Shown: positions 10,688-24,379 of the stretch, in pieces | Numbering within the stretch: the stretch's first letter is position 1 | Layout of the letters: each line of letters opens with the position of its first letter | Assembly: GCA_039111635.1 (NCBI GenBank) | Contig: JBCAQO010000011.1 | Span: forward strand, 1,240,001-1,304,000 | Reading direction: 5' to 3' | DNA length: 64,000 nucleotides | From: Heterobasidion occidentale | Taxonomy: Eukaryota; Basidiomycota; Agaricomycetes; Russulales; Bondarzewiaceae | Notes under the pieces: model-generated | What the model saw: only the letters and a program-made list of their open reading frames with translations | Told to the model about the DNA's origin: nothing | The model's database searches: none | Program-made: the position numbers and the translations under genes

Positions 10688-12159
10688 GGTGTTGATTCAA
10701 ACCAACTGAAGCGACAACACACCGAAAAGATTTGCCGATGGGCAAGGTTTGGAGCAGCGATAGCTGTAAGGGACCACAACTCATGAACAAGTGTCAAACG
10801 TAGGTCGTGAGCAAACGCGTACCTCCACTCGAGAACGCAGAGAAGGCAAGTGCCAGGACGACGAAGTTCTGCATGACGAGAATGTAGGTAATGACAACGC
10901 AGTTATTGCTTTGGCTGGAGAGCGAAATTAAAGCAGATGGTGGTCCAACCTGGATTCCTTTGCGAGGTCTTTATACATGGACTCTGTGTCTGAAGATGCA
11001 GGAAGCGGTGCATGTGCTGCATGTTGAAGCCGTCCTGCGACCGCTCGGCTGGGATGATCTAGAGATGTGATGCGTTATCTCCTCATTCCCTGTGTATGTG
11101 AGGCGCTGTGTAAGCGATTATCTAGCGACAGCGGCGTAGCAAGCCCGTTCATGTACTCAATTTCACTTCCAAGAGGACATGTTCGTCAGCCATTGATTCA
11201 ATTCTACACGGATGCAGATAGATTCCTGGAAGCGCGATCATGTATTAGCACCTAGGCCAGTGTGACCGGAAAAGCTTACCTTGCAATGCACACCTTTACG
11301 GAGTTGCCCCTAGGGGGTATGTACGGTCGGGCAGAAGACAGTGGGTGGGGGTGTCAAGCGCAAGCAACGACGGTCAAAAAGTCAGTGTACAGCACGCCGA
11401 TGCCGCGGTGTACTTTGTCACGGCCCACTCTAACACAGCGTGTGCTGGTCCGAGGAACCACGGAGTCCTGAGATGCAATCACCAGAATTGCTCCCGGAAT
11501 ACATTCAACGTGGGGGCAAGGGCATGGTGCAGGCAGGATGTACAAAAACATTCCGCAAGGAATCCAGAGCCTGACGAAAACTTAGTGCAGGAACCCCAAG
11601 CCTTTGTTTGCGAGCCGCATCACCCCCACGACACAGATACCAACCCAGCCGTCCAAGGATCCATATTCGGCGAGATAGTATTTCGAGAGAGTGCTCACTC
11701 TGCATCAGGGCACAGGGCACACAGCCAAAGCAGTGTAGATGATCGAATGCCGCTCGTTCGTCATCTGCCCGGTAGAGATTCCGTGACGCAGAGACGACCC
11801 TGAAGGCAGTGAGATTACATCACAAAATACACAGCCGAAGATATACATGTACACACCTTCTGTTTCCCCTTCGATGACTTCTCTTCAACGCGCACAGACG
11901 TTTTATTTTGATAGATGCCCCTTGGTAGGCTCGGAGATAAACATCTGCTCCCCAGTCAGGCCGCAGAATCCTGCAGGCCCATACACAGCACAAGCGACAG
12001 TCTTTCCCGCACCCAATAATAATTCGTGCCAATCTCGAGCACAGGGACCTTATGGAGATCAGGTATCGTGTTTAAAGGAAGCACGTTGCGCGGATCACAG
12101 ACGAAAATATGGTAACACCTAGATATGTAGCATGAGCAGAATCATACACCGACAGATAT
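10688..12159. other. Unresolved region, possible minus-strand exons (copy A)
   Basis: Short minus-strand stretches look coding and have splice-like edges, for example a GTAAGC donor at about 11278 preceded by a tiny open exon, and a segment around 11850-12110 whose copy B translation reads IPDLHNVPVLEIGTNLLGAG. Small indels between the three copies break these frames, so I could not assemble a gene. They may link the membrane ORF (12160-12805) to the Ser/Thr-rich exon in one transcript. Confidence 0.3.
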
Positions 12160-12805
12160 CTAAGGGATATCTAAGCGGAGACTCACTGTCTCCGTTTCTT
12201 CCGAACAGTCTCTGTACCGTTCCAACAACGCTATTTCGTCATCATCGTGAGTTACAGACTCGAGCAGAGCCTCACTATCATTCTCCTCTCCCGGCATCAA
12301 TGAGTGAAAAATGCTGGCCGGACGCATGTTATGTATGTCCTTGTCTGTGTCAGAGCGCTCAGCGATCAACGTGCGAATCGAAGAGAGAAAGGTAATAGCC
12401 AATATCGCAATTGTGGTTATCATGAGACCAATCAATCGAGTGTGGTATTCTTGACATCCAAAAAATGCGTGTGGCACACCTATAGCGCACAATTGCGCGT
12501 CATGCAAATCGATAAAAGTCCAGGTCGTCACGCTGACTCCAGCAAGACTCGAAAACGTCACTGTCCTCCCGATTTGCAACACACACAATGCCGTCCGTAT
12601 GGTCAGGGTCGAAGAAAGTGAGGTCTTCAAGCTGTGTCACATCCTGGGGAAGAAGCGGCGAACGAGGGGCTGTGCGCGAGGGGATGGTAAGAGCAATGTC
12701 TTGCGAGTCTGTCGACGAGTTCTCAAGAAGGCGCTTTGACACAAGAAGACAGACAAGAAGGCAGGCAGAGATGAAAGGTGTGCATCCGGGGAGGATGATC
12801 ACCAA
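12160..12805 (-). CDS. Putative membrane protein, unknown family (copy A)
   Basis: Two overlapping minus-strand frames look like one protein. The first has a hydrophobic segment (ISACLLVCLLVSK) and an acidic stretch (LTFFDPDHTDGIVCVANRE). The second continues with TVTFSSLAGVSVTTWTF, a clear membrane span (LIGLMITTIAILAITFLSSI) and a cytosolic-looking acidic tail. In copy A they are separated by a one-base frame change at about 12565. Copy B lacks that base and reads straight through. The frame has no ATG at its 5' end, so an upstream exon is missing; a GTGAGT donor lies at the 3' edge near 12195. I recognise no family. Confidence 0.4.
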
Positions 12806-13265
12806 CTGTGCTGTACACGGTTTAGGCGTTGATTCCAGAACGTCCGAGCAGAGCAGGCTGGATGAGCTATTTGATAATTAGTCCGTACTGTCAACGAAAG
12901 GATCGTAAGCTCGCTACATTATTTTAAAACCCCGAAAGCGACCCCTTCGCGAAGATCTAGTGAGGCCCTAGAAGTGCATTCGTTACCGTCATAGTAGTAG
13001 CTTCCCTCTCCTCAGGTACCGGTTTTCAACGCACACGCGAACCCACGCGAACGCGTTTCTCGTTGTTCAACTTTTGTATCGTAGCCCTGCAGGCTTTCTA
13101 AGGCGACGACGACCCCTTGACGGCATTGAGCGCACCATTTCATAGCGTGCAGCCGATAACTCCGAGCGTGCGTAACGTTCCGACTCCTCGCATCCACCAC
13201 TCTTCAGCAAGCGCAAACGGGCTACAAACGAGTCGGAGAGTTTACAATTGGGGATCAACGTTGCA
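12806..13265. other. Divergent promoter region upstream of MON2 (copy A)
   Basis: No complete gene. It separates the minus-strand membrane ORF from the plus-strand MON2 start, so it probably holds both promoters. TTATTTTAAAA lies near 12920. Confidence 0.35.
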
Positions 13266-16200
13266 ATGAGCTCCTTAGCATTCCTGGTCACAGAGCTGCA
13301 GGTGCGTGTTAGATGCTTCAGGCGTGCGGCTTGTTGCAGGACTTGACGTGAACTGGACGTTCGGGTTAGTCGTTGGCAAGTGAAACAAGGAGGAAGCACC
13401 CTGATGTACGAGATGTGAGCGTCTGGCTATCTTTCCTGTCGCTTCGAAGGTCGTGTTTATCATTCGTGCTCGGTTCGTCGTAGGCAGCTGAGAAGTCGTT
13501 GGCTATCTTGAGGTCTTCGCCGGAGCAGGCAACTGTGAATTTGGCCTCTGGTGAGCAAGTTTATATTCGCATCTATATCAACCATTCTTTGTTTCGTGGG
13601 ACATGAGCAAAGAGTGTCTGGTTTCTGGCCAGAAAGAAGCAAAGGGATGTAATACTCCTTCAGAGACAACATACACTGCTCGAATCTGGGTGTCTGGTAT
13701 GTCTAACCCCATTGCTAACCTACGTGCACAGATGGACCGCACTCTGACGATTTACTACGACCTGTCTTCATGGGTTGCGCGACGAAGAATGCTAAGGTTG
13801 TCGGCATCTCCCTCGGTTCCCTCCAGCGCCTCATCTCGCTCAAAGCAGTCCCGTTATCCGCTGTTCCAGTCATCATCACAACAATGAGCGACTGTATTAG
13901 CCAAGGTGTCGATATCCAGCTCAAGATTCTCCAGACGCTACTGTCTCTCATCACGAACTTCCCGCCAATACATGGAAAGCTTCTAGGAGACGTACGTCGT
14001 TCCCGTCATGGTCGGGGTATATCCATTAATACTTGTGCAGGCTCTTCTCTTGTGTTTCAAGCTTCAGGAGTCTCGAATAGGTGTTGTCTCCTCGACTGCC
14101 GCTGCTACGCTTCGTCAGCTTGTTATGTTCGTGGTCGATAAAGTTGTCGATGAAGATCGAAGAGACAATGTCCCGCCAGAGCAGATGGTCGAGACTCAGT
14201 TGCCGGACGGAGATGCCAAAGCGCTCGGACCAGCTGCACATGACGCGTTCGCGATTTTCGAGGATCTGTGCCTCCTCGCCAATTCGGAGCCACCCCATTT
14301 CCTGAAGCTTGATTTCCTGCACAAGACCTTCGCTCTAGAGCTGATCGAGAGTGTCCTCACGAACTATCATGAACTTTTCCGTCGAGTAAGTTCATTGTTC
14401 GCCCTGCGTGAGACATATTTTCACAGTCGGTCGTCAGCATACAGAGTTGCTGCTCCTCCTTCAACACCATCTCTGCCCGCTTCTACTCAAATCTCTGTCC
14501 GACCGACCTGTATTTCCTCTGACATTGCGGTCCACCCGCGTGGTGTTCCTGCTCCTCAAGCAATTTTCACTTGAGCTACAGACAGAGGCCGAGGTTTTCC
14601 TCACGCTCTTGATTAAGATCATCGGAGGCGATACCGACAGCAATAGCAGTCATGTTGAGAGCATGTCAGCTCGTCCTCAGTGGATGCGAGTGCTTGCGAT
14701 GGAAATCATGCGTGGGTGAGTGCCATCGTGATCACGGCATCGCATATATTCACGTTTCTCCGTAGTCTCTGCGGTGATGCTGAGTTCATGCGGAATGCAT
14801 GGGAGCGGTACGACGCGCAGCATTCTGACACAGGATCTATGGTGTTCACTGCCCTTATCACGGCTCTCAAGCGGCTGGTGACGGAGAAGCCCGCTGTGCT
14901 TGGGGTCAGCCATCAGATGTTGGGTGTTGGAGGGAGTGCAAGTGAAAGTGCTGGGGGTGCAGGGTACGGGCGAGACGTTGGTGGGGTTGCGGGAATGGTC
15001 GCTACAGCAGCTAGTGCAACAATGTCAGGGATGGTAGGTATGATCGGCTCTGAGGCAGGATTGAGCCTTCACTCGTCTACCATGAAGCTGCAATGGTGAG
15101 TAGTGTTTGTCTCTGGTCTAGCATGTGCTCACATGAATTTAGCATCGATCAGCTCGACAAAGCTGATGCCCCGCCTATACCCGAAGCCTACATCTATCTG
15201 CTGGGCGTGCAGTGCATCGTATCTCTTTGTGAAGGATTTGCATCTTTTACTGCGCCTCTGTACACGAGCATTATGGTCCAGAAGCCTCGTGCAGCAGGAG
15301 ATGCTATCATCCGTGCACCCGCGGCTCTCGACCCAACCACACTTCCTGCATCCGAGCCTGCCCGCGCCGGCCTGATAGCGGTCCGCGACATGCTCGCTGC
15401 CGGATGGCCTGCTCTATTAGCCGCTCTATCCTTTCTCATCTCTACAAACCTCTCCGATGAACTCTTCGTCGACGTGCTTGCTGCGCACCAGGCCTTAACG
15501 AACGTCACAGGCATGCTGGCATTACCAACTCCCCGCGATGCTTTCCTCACTAGTCTCTCAAAGTCTGCTATTCCTTCGCGCGTGGTATCTAGCCTCGATT
15601 CGTATGTCGAGCCCCCAACTCCCCGCTCTGCTGCCTCATTCTCGGAGAACCTTGGTTTGACAGGACCTACGCAGTCGCCAGGTCTGTCGGAGCGCAACAT
15701 GGCGTGTCTGAAGGTCTTGATCACCAGCGCGCACTTTCTGGCTGGTAGTCTCGGCGAGAATTGGTTTGACGTGCTTGAGGCGCTTCAAAACGCAGACTAC
15801 GTGCTTACGAGTAAAGGGCAGAGGACTGTTCCCTCGACTCCTTCCAAGCGCTCTTCTGTCCTTGGAACTCCACAGCGATCTATCTCTGTTTCTGGCTCGT
15901 CTCCAGCAGCGCCTGCTCAACCACCACAGCAGGCTATCCGCCACCCGTTGCTTTCTGACTTGGATGTCGAGAGCGTGCAACTCGCGATTCAGCGACTCTT
16001 CGACGCGTCTAAGAACCTGGAGGATGCTGCGTTCAAGGACTTCGTGAACGCGTTGTGCAAGCTGAGCTCTGAGATGGTCGGGATGCAATCTCAGGCAGAC
16101 TCGAGCATCATATTGGAATCAGAGTCGGCAGACGATTCGACTATGACAGGTAGCACGACCAGCTTGAACTCAATGTTGACGGCTCGGTCAGAACGCGCGA

Positions 16201-18154
16201 GCAGGCGGCGAGTAAGTGGTATTCATCTACCCCGAACGTTGGTGAGTTGAAATTAGTCATATCTTGGATTCCTGTGCTCACATATCTGCAGCGTTCTGGA
16301 GATTTTGGAATCAACAAGCTTGGCGGTGTGGCCGTCCTCAACATCCATAGGCTTATCTATCGTTCCCCAGATATTGCGTGGGATACGATTACTTCTCATC
16401 TACTGTCAGTCATTCGGCATTCGACCGCCCCTCAGCCGATACGACTTCAAGCTGCACAGATCCTCGATGATATCTTGATCGTTGTACCTCGAATTTGAGT
16501 ACTACGGGGGACCTACAGTCCGCTGTACAGCGTCGTGTACTTGACGTCCTCGCCCAGCAAATAATGCTGGACGGGCCCACTGGTGCTAGTTCGTCCGGTA
16601 TCAGTGTTGAGCTCCGCCGCATGGGCTTGGAAACTCTTCACCAGATCTTGCAGTCATCAGGTCACACGCTGGTGGTAGGTTGGGAGACGATCTTCGAGGT
16701 GCTGAATAGTGTGTGCAAACCCGCACAGCCAATTCCATCGTTGTCTAGCGATTCGGTATCTTCTGCAGGATCCTCTCCCACCACTCCTCGAACAAAGCCT
16801 CTCCCGCTTGGCTACGTGAATGAGAGGGGCTATACGACCTTGATCAAGATCGCATTCCAGTCATTGACCCTAGTTTGCGATTCACTTTCGGCCTTGTCTC
16901 CAGAACATCTGCGCATGTGCATTAGTACGCTCGGCCACTTCGGCAGACAGGCGGACACAAATATCGCGCTGACTGCTGCGGAGAGTCTCTTCTGGGGTGT
17001 TTCTGATTCAATTCAGGCCAAGCGCAAAGATGCAGAGAAGGAGCCCGAGTACAGCGCTTTGTGGATGTTCCTACTGCTCGAGATCCTGAGGTTGTGTGCA
17101 GATGCTCGTCCGGAAGTAAGGATGGGTGCTATCCAGACGCTGTTCAGGACACTACAGCTATATGGCGCTACACTGAGCCTCGATACGTGGGAGGAATGCA
17201 TCTGGAAGGTCACCTTCCCGCTGCTCGATTCACTTACAGCCTCCATTAGACAGAGCTCGACAATCTCGCCATCGCCATCCTCTTCATCATTCGAAGCGTC
17301 TCAGTTCGATGTCTCAACTCCGGAGCAGGCTTGGGACGAATCTAAGGTGGTCGCTCTACAATCCATAGGGTCGATTTTCCATGATTTTCTCGTCTCAAAG
17401 GTCATGCATCTGTCCTCTTTCAGCAAAGCTTGGGAAGTCTTCGTGATGCACATCCGGGATTCATTCTTACTTGATAACCGAATCATCAGTGCGCCTGCGC
17501 TGCGCTGTCTTGAGAAGACACTGAAGGCTTCGGCGACAGGCGCTTCTGACGCGAAACTCAGGCCACGAGTGATTGAAGCTTGGGAGAAGGCATGGGTTGT
17601 GTGCGATGAGATGGGAGAATCGGTGGTCAAGAGGGCGAGCGTTGCTGGTGAGAGAGCTCAAGCCCACAAGCCTTTCACGCAAGAGAGTCTCGTCGCGTTT
17701 GTGGACGTTATCCTTAGCACAAGAAGCGTTAGTCGAACGCTAGAGGACGTCGAGTGGCCTCTCGATCGTATCGTCAGATTGATGGCCATTTTGAAAGGTG
17801 AATGATCTAAGTATATCTATGAATCCGAGCGCAATTGACTGACACATCCATTTTAGGTGTCTTGACCTATCCTAATTCTCCGGATTATAGACCAGACGTC
17901 GACGGGCTCACACTAGTTCAGGTGGGTCACAGCAACGCCTGTGATGACAGCGAGAATATTAACTGTCTGTGTCCGCTAGACTATCGTCATGGAGGCTGTG
18001 GGCAGCATTGGGCTCGACACTCCCGGTGTTCCATCTGTCATATTGCGAGATTTGTCTGAATACGCGACGTTACCCTTCCTTGCTGCCTTTGACGTCCCAG
18101 ACCCATCATTATCAGCATCTGCTTCAAAGAAGCCAACGGTGGCCCTCGAAGCAA
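13266..18154 (+). CDS. MON2: Mon2 homologue, large Arf-GEF-like trafficking protein (copy A, cut by gap)
   Basis: Homologue of yeast Mon2/Ysl2, a large HEAT-repeat scaffold related to Sec7-family Arf GEFs but without the Sec7 domain, working in Golgi-endosome-vacuole traffic. Exons 1-11 are resolved: 13266-13301, 13370-13414, 13484-13550, 13732-13991, 14041-14385, 14438-14715, 14766-15095, 15143-16211, 16292-17797, 17857-17921 and 17980-18154 (cut by the gap). All but exon 9 join in phase. The N-terminus has the conserved MSSLAFLVTELQ then SETRRKHPDVRD and the DCB-type core LRPVFMGCATKNAKV. Exon 9 is one base short: CGAATTTGA at about 16490 replaces CGAAATTTGAGT of copy B and gives a stop, probably a homopolymer error. 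The whole gene, from copies B and C, would encode roughly 1,790 residues. Confidence 0.88.
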
Positions 18155-18254
18155 NNNNNNNNNNNNNNNNNNNNNNNNNNNNNNNNNNNNNNNNNNNNNN
18201 NNNNNNNNNNNNNNNNNNNNNNNNNNNNNNNNNNNNNNNNNNNNNNNNNNNNNN
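18155..18254. other. Assembly gap (100 N)
   Basis: Exactly 100 unknown bases, the conventional placeholder for a gap of unknown size. MON2 exon 11 lies to the left. A second copy of the KIN1 promoter lies to the right, so the two sides are not natural neighbours. Confidence 0.98.
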
Positions 18255-19108
18255 GCTTTACACAGAACTTGTGTGGGCTGCTTCTGTCATGGCATTCGTT
18301 TCGTTTCTGCGTGCTGTTCGCGTTCGCGAGCGCTGTGGTTTGCGCGACGGATTTGCGGTCAGCTCGTTGCGAGCGGCATCTCGCGTATTGGAGTGCTGCG
18401 CCGCTGCGGCGCGTTCGGCTCTGTTTCATCATCAAAAGTCACGAGCGTCTCGTCTGGAGACAGGCGCTCGCGGTGCGTTGGACGGCGGGCGTCATCATGT
18501 GTGTGATTGGGTCTCATATACTGTAAGCGCGCACAGAAAGTCGCCTCGACGTCGAGCGCTCGGGCCTGCTCGAGTTGGCTGTTGGCTGTTGTCTGTTGGC
18601 TGTGGCTCGAGACGGTGGCGATCACTGATCAGCTGAGTCTCGGCCCTGAGACTGAGTGTCCCTGGCTCAATTGTGATTGAAATGTTTTCCGTTCGATTAT
18701 GTGCATCCGCGTGTCGCTGTCAGCGCCGATACGCTGTGAGCAAAAATATTCGTGTGAGAAAGTGGACGGAGAGGATCGAATATTGAGTTTGATGATGGAG
18801 GCCGAGGGAACTGGACACGTAAGAGGCTGTACTGTACTGTAATAAGAGGTGGGAGCGACGGGCGGAGGGCGCTCCGAACTGGGGTATTTTTGTCGCAAGC
18901 CAGTTCGTGATCAGGACCGTCCCTCTCTGAGCGCCGAGCCACGGTCAACGGCGCAACCCGCGCACTCGACCGACCGACCGACTCGCTCGACGCACCGATC
19001 ACAAGCCCTTTGGCCCACTCGCTCGAGCACTAGATACAGTACAGGACAGCAGCCAGGCCCAGCGACCCCTGCGACGCACCCACGAGCCCCCACCGCCGCA
19101 GCCGCCGC
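18255..19108. other. KIN1 promoter and leader (copy B)
   Basis: Near-identical to 2880-3713, including the ACCGACCGACCGACTCG leader. No gene supported. Confidence 0.6.
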
Positions 19109-19827
19109 ATGGCCGAATACTACCCCTCAGCTATCGCACCCCACCAACCACAGCACCAGCACCGCAGCAGCAGCAGCTCCAGCCCGCACACGCCCTCCCA
19201 CGGCGCCATCGTCCACGGCCACACGCTCGATCGCCCCATCGCACAGCCCTCACACAACCCCCCGCCCTCATCGTCCCCCACCTCCTCCACCCCTCCCCAT
19301 CCTAACTTCTTCGCACCCGGACCCCCCCGCACCGGCGACTCCATCATCAACCCCACGACGGCGACGACGACGACGACGACGGCCGCCACCACGACGGGCA
19401 CGCACGCGAGCCCCCCCGCACCCAACAGCAGCGCCGCACCCCCGCAGCGCGCTCCCACGCCCGCAGAGCACACCCCGCCCGCACCCACGCACCCGCTCCC
19501 CGTCCCAACCCCGCGCACCGTCGCGACCCGCCCCCGCCCCGTCTCGATGCCCCCGCCCGCGTACACCCCCGCCGCCTCCGCCTCCGCCTCGGGCACGTCC
19601 GCCGACCGCATGCGCGCGCAGCCCCCCCGCGCCGACGACCGCGCCGCGCGCCGCGCGTCGGCCGCCCCGGCGTCGGGCGACCCCGCGCGCGCGCGCACGA
19701 CGCACAGGACGCTGGGCGAGTATACGCTGAGTAAGACGCTGGGCGCGGGGAGCATGGGCAAGGTGAAGCTCGCGCATCACAGCCAGACGGGCGAGAAGGT
19801 GTGTGCGCACGGTCTCTCCTCTTTGTT

Positions 19828-19865
<38 letters not shown>

Positions 19866-22800
19866 GGCCTCGGTGTCGTCTTTTCCGTCGTCAGCCGTTG
19901 TCATCATCGCTGTTGTGGGCATGCAATTTTTTTTGTTCTCACTGCTGTGCTGCGTTGTGTTGGGCGCTGGGGCGCTGATGATCTTTGCGTCGGGCGGCGT
20001 CGCCCCGGTCCCGCCCTCGTGCGGATTCTTTTTCCGGGCATCTCGCGCCGCGCTGTGCGGCTCGCGAAGTCGAAGTTCTGCGGTCGTTCAGAAGACGATC
20101 TGCGGCCGTGCTGGGCCACACCGCACGGTTCAGCCAGGGATGGCGTCTTTCTATTTCTATTTTTCTGTGTTCTTTCGCGCTGGATGGAGTGGCATGGGGT
20201 GCGGCACCGTTGCAGCGAATACGGAGACGCACAGGCGAGATGCGGCGCGTGGACAGTGTGGACGTCTCTGGATTGGGGAGGCTCGAGCCCGGATCGGGAC
20301 AGGGGAGGAGGTGCGCGCCGGGAAGCCCTGGCTTGCGGGCTTTGTGCGGGCCCGCGTATCGGCCGGCGTGCGCGCATACACCCCGGATTTCACCGTCGAG
20401 GGGCTGCTCTTTCGGGACGTGCGCGCTGACCAAAACCCGTTTGTTGTTCGCAGCTCGCGGTCAAAATCCTGTCCCGCGCACAGCCCACCCCGCCCAGCCA
20501 GGCCCACCCCAACTCGGAGGCCGCCATCAAGCAGGCCGCGCGCGACCACTCCAAGGAGGTCCGCACCATCCGCGAGGCCGCCCTGTCCCAGCTGCTCTAC
20601 CACCCCTACATCTGCGGCATGCGCGAGATGATCGTCCACCAGCACCACTACTACATGGTCTTCGAGTACATCAACGGCGGCCAGATGCTCGACTACATCA
20701 TCAGCCACGGCAAGCTGCGCGAGCGCGTCGCGCGCAAGTTTGCGCGCCAGATCGGGAGCGCGCTCGAGTACTGCCATCGGAACAACGTCGTCCACCGAGG
20801 TAAGTCGCGCTTTGTCTTTCGCCTCGTCCGTCGTCCGCCGCGCCCGTTGCCATCTGTCGGCCGGTCGGATCGCTGACGCCGCGCGCCCACAGATCTCAAG
20901 ATCGAGAACATCCTGATCTCCCAGACGGGGAACATCAAAATCATCGACTTTGGGCTGTCGAACCTGTACGACCCCGCGGCGCACCTGTCCACGTTCTGCG
21001 GCTCGCTCTACTTCGCCGCGCCGGAGCTGCTCAACGCGCGCGTGTACACCGGCCCCGAGGTCGACGTCTGGAGCTTCGGCGTCGTGCTCTACGTGCTCGT
21101 CTGTGGCAAGGTCCCGTTCGACGACCAGAGCATGCCCGCCCTCCACGCGAAAATCAAGCGCGGGCTCGTCGAGTACCCCGTCTGGCTCAGCGCAGGTGCG
21201 TCCCCGTTCGTTTCTCGCGCCCCCCCGCGCCGCAGCGCCGCTCGCTCACTTACCCACCCACCTACCCACCCCGCGCTCGCGCACGCGTGCAGAGTGCAAA
21301 CAGGTGCTCGCGCGCATGCTCGTCACGAACCCCGCCGCGCGCGCGCCGCTGCCCGAGGTGCTCGCGCACCCGTGGATGGTCCGCGGCTTCGGCGGCGCGC
21401 CCGACGCGCACCTCCTCCGGCGCGAGCCGCTGCGCGCGGACGAGCTCGACCCGCGCGTCATCCTCGGCATGGCGGGCTTCGAGTTCGGCACGGAGGCCGA
21501 GATCGAGCGCCGCCTGCGCGAGATCCTCGAGTCCGAGGCGTACCTCCGCGCGCTGCAGCACTGGGAGCGCAGGCGCGACGGCCGCGCCGGCCGACACTGG
21601 GGCGAGTCGCTCTCCAACTCGTCGCTCGCGCTCTCGTGGGAGGGCCAGCACAACAACAACAACAACGGCGCCGGCATCGGCGGCGGAGGAGGGGGAGCCG
21701 GAGGAGGGAAGCACGACCCGCCGATGTCCCCGACGAACAAGAAGAACAAGCGCTTCTCCGGGTTCGACTTCTACCGCCGCAAGCTGTTCTCGCCGACGTC
21801 GTCCCCGCCACAGACGCCCTTCGCGCAGTCGCCGTCCAACTCGCAGTCGCACCTCTCGCACGCGTCGCTCGCCGACGCGCGCGAGCCCCCCGACCCCACG
21901 CGCGGCTTCCACCCCCTGCTCTCGATCTACTACCTCGCCCGCGAGAAGCTCGAGCGCGACCAGGTCTACGGCCCCGGACACTTCGCGAGCTCGCAGCTGT
22001 CCCTCCAGGCCCTCGCCGGCCCCGGCGCTACGGCTCCAGACGATAACGCCCAGGGCCCCGCGTCGCCTGCGTCCGCGTCGAAGCCCGCGATCCAGGTCAC
22101 CGCCCCGCGCAGAGACGCGCATCAACAGCAGCAGCAGCAGCAGCAGCAGCTCCCGCACCCGCCCGCGTCCGCGCGCGCAGACTACGCGATGCAGCTCCCG
22201 CGCCTCCCCGCGCCCGCCACCTCGCACTACTCGGGCATGTCGTACGACCTCGCGCCCGCCACGCCCTCGCCGACCGCCGCGACGTTCCACCACCAGCCGC
22301 GCGCGCGCGACCCAGGGCTCCCCAGCAGCGGCCTCCCCGGCGGCGGCGTCGGCGGGCTCTCTCCGACGATGCAGAGCCACCAGGGCCACGTGGCGCGCGA
22401 GGACGTCGCGCCGCCCAGTGCGCCCGGGTCGCCTGCGACGCCGGCGATGCCGCGCGCGCCGCCGGCGTCGACGCATCGCAGGAGCCACAGCTTGAGCCAG
22501 CGCCCGACGATCGCGCGCGGGTGGGCGGGCATGTTTGGAGGCGCGGGGGCGCACGGGGGCGGGGTGGGCGAGCATGGGCAGTTGGCGAACGGGCGCGAGG
22601 CGCCGCATACGGCGGGCCCGGAGCTCATGACGTTTGCGGAGAAGATTGAGGAGGCGGAGCACCACCAGCAGCAGCAGCAGGAAGAAGAAGCAGAGCGACG
22701 GCAGCAGCAGCAGCACACGCCCCCGCCGACGTCGGCGTCGGCGTCGCCGCCGCCGATATCTCGTTCTCGCCGGCGACGCCGCCGATGTCCGCAGGCGCGA

Positions 22801-24379
22801 CGCTCGCGCGTAAGTTTGGGAGCTTGCTGGGCGGCGGGAGCGGGCGGGGCGAGGAGGGCCGGAGGCACCCCGCGCGGCGCACGAGTATCCTTGGGGGGTT
22901 CTCTTCGCCGAGGCCGTCTGGGGAGAGCGACGCGCATGGGCACGGGCTGGCTGCGGGCGAGGGCGAGAAGCCGAAGGAGGAGGCGGAGCCGCGGAAGAGC
23001 ACTGGCGCGGGTGCGGGCGCGGGTACGGGTAGGGATACGGCGTCGGCGGTGACGGTGGCGGCGGGGATCTCGCACAGCCAGACGATGCCCGCGCACCACC
23101 GCCGCGCGGCGACGATCCTCGATCCGCAGGCGCGCAACCTGCGGCATGAGCGCCGGAGCAGCATGGGCGCGGCGCTGCTGTCGAGCGCTGGGGGCACGAT
23201 TGGGCGGCATCGGCGGCCGTCGACGGGGAATAGCATGGGGGGGGGCGGCCGGTGATGGATCGGCGGTTTGGGAGGACGGACGAGGAGGAGGGCCCGGATG
23301 AAGAGGAGGATGAGGACGGGGAGGGAGGGAGGGGGGTGGGCGCGAGCGGGGAGGGGAGGGGGAGGAGGGGAGGGGGAGTGGGCGGGATCAGGAGGATGAG
23401 CGGAATGGGGCGGATAAGGATTTTAAGCCGCTTTTCTTGAAGGGTTTGTTCAGGTACGTCGTTCGTCGGGACTCGTTGGGCGTGCTCGGGCGTGCGGAAT
23501 GCTGACGGCGGTGTCCGCGCTGCAGCGTCGCGACGACGTCGACAAAGTCGCCGTCCGCGATCAAGACGGACATCCGGCGCGTGCTGGACCGCATGCAGGT
23601 GCAGTACCGCGAGAACAAGACCGGGTTCGACTGCATCCACATGCCCTCGATCGACCTCACGTCCGTGCAGCACCCGCCCCCGAGCTCGACGCCGACGCCG
23701 ACGCCGCGCACGGGCCGGCACCGCAAGGAGGGCTCGACGGGCTCGAACGACTCGGGCGCGCGCACCGTCGCGAGGAAGACGTCGAAGCTGTCGTTCAGCA
23801 TGGGCCGCAAGGACCGCGAGCGCGAGAACGGGAACGGGTCCGCGAGAGAGAAGGAGCTGCCCAGTCGCCCGTCAGGCGGCACCGTCTTCGCGGCGACGCC
23901 CAGCAGCGGGTCGTCGTCCTTCTTTAACGTGTCGAACTCGAACACCGTCACGGGCGAGGAGAAGCGCCAGCAGCAGCAGCAGCAGCAGGGCGGCGACGCG
24001 GCGGCGAGCCAGCCTGAAGACCCGCCGCGGACGCCGTCGCCGTCGAAGGGCAAGAACTTGCCGCCGATACCGCGCGACTTTGCGGCGACCCCGCAGCCCG
24101 GGCGCGCGTCGCCTTTCCCGACCGGGGAGATCGATCGCGATATCTTCGAGAGCATCGGCCAGAACACGTTGTCCGTGAGGTTCGAGATCAATATCGTCAA
24201 GGTGCGTCACCGGCCGTCTGGGTTCTGTGTGTGTGTTGGGTGCTTTTTGCTGATGTCTGTGGGCTCTTTGACAGGTGCCCTGGTTGCCGTTGCACGGGAT
24301 CCAGTTCCGCAGGGCGAGCGGCGACGGGTGGCAGTACCAGATGCTGGCGCGGAGAGTACTGACCGAATTGAAGCTCTGA
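19109..24379 (+). CDS. KIN1: Kin1-type Ser/Thr kinase, copy B
   Basis: Second copy, with the same exon plan: 19109-19798, 20454-20799, 20893-21195, 21293-23453, 23526-24201 and 24275-24379. All exon lengths join in phase overall. The kinase motifs are identical to copy A. Differences are allele-like: exon 1 is 12 bases longer (extra ACG units), the Gln run in exon 4 is longer (near 22130), a CAG run in exon 5 is longer (near 23970), and intron 2 lacks about 50 bases present in copy A around 5450-5500. Within exon 4 the frame slips by one base near 22757 and is restored only by further small indels around 23240-23330, so about 160 residues of the disordered linker are unreliable. Exon 5 and the KA1-type C-terminus are intact here, unlike copy A. 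Confidence 0.9.
19826..19865. repeat. (GTCT)n tetranucleotide run in KIN1 intron 1, copy B only
   Basis: About nine TCTG/GTCT units just after the intron 1 donor. Copy A has only a short GTCTGTCTGG at this place, so this is a length-variable microsatellite. Confidence 0.85.

Noticed and set aside
13732..18154. MON2 copy A as a pseudogene
   Set aside because: Only one frame break (about 16490) outside the gap-truncated end, in an AAATTT homopolymer, with the other two copies intact at that place.
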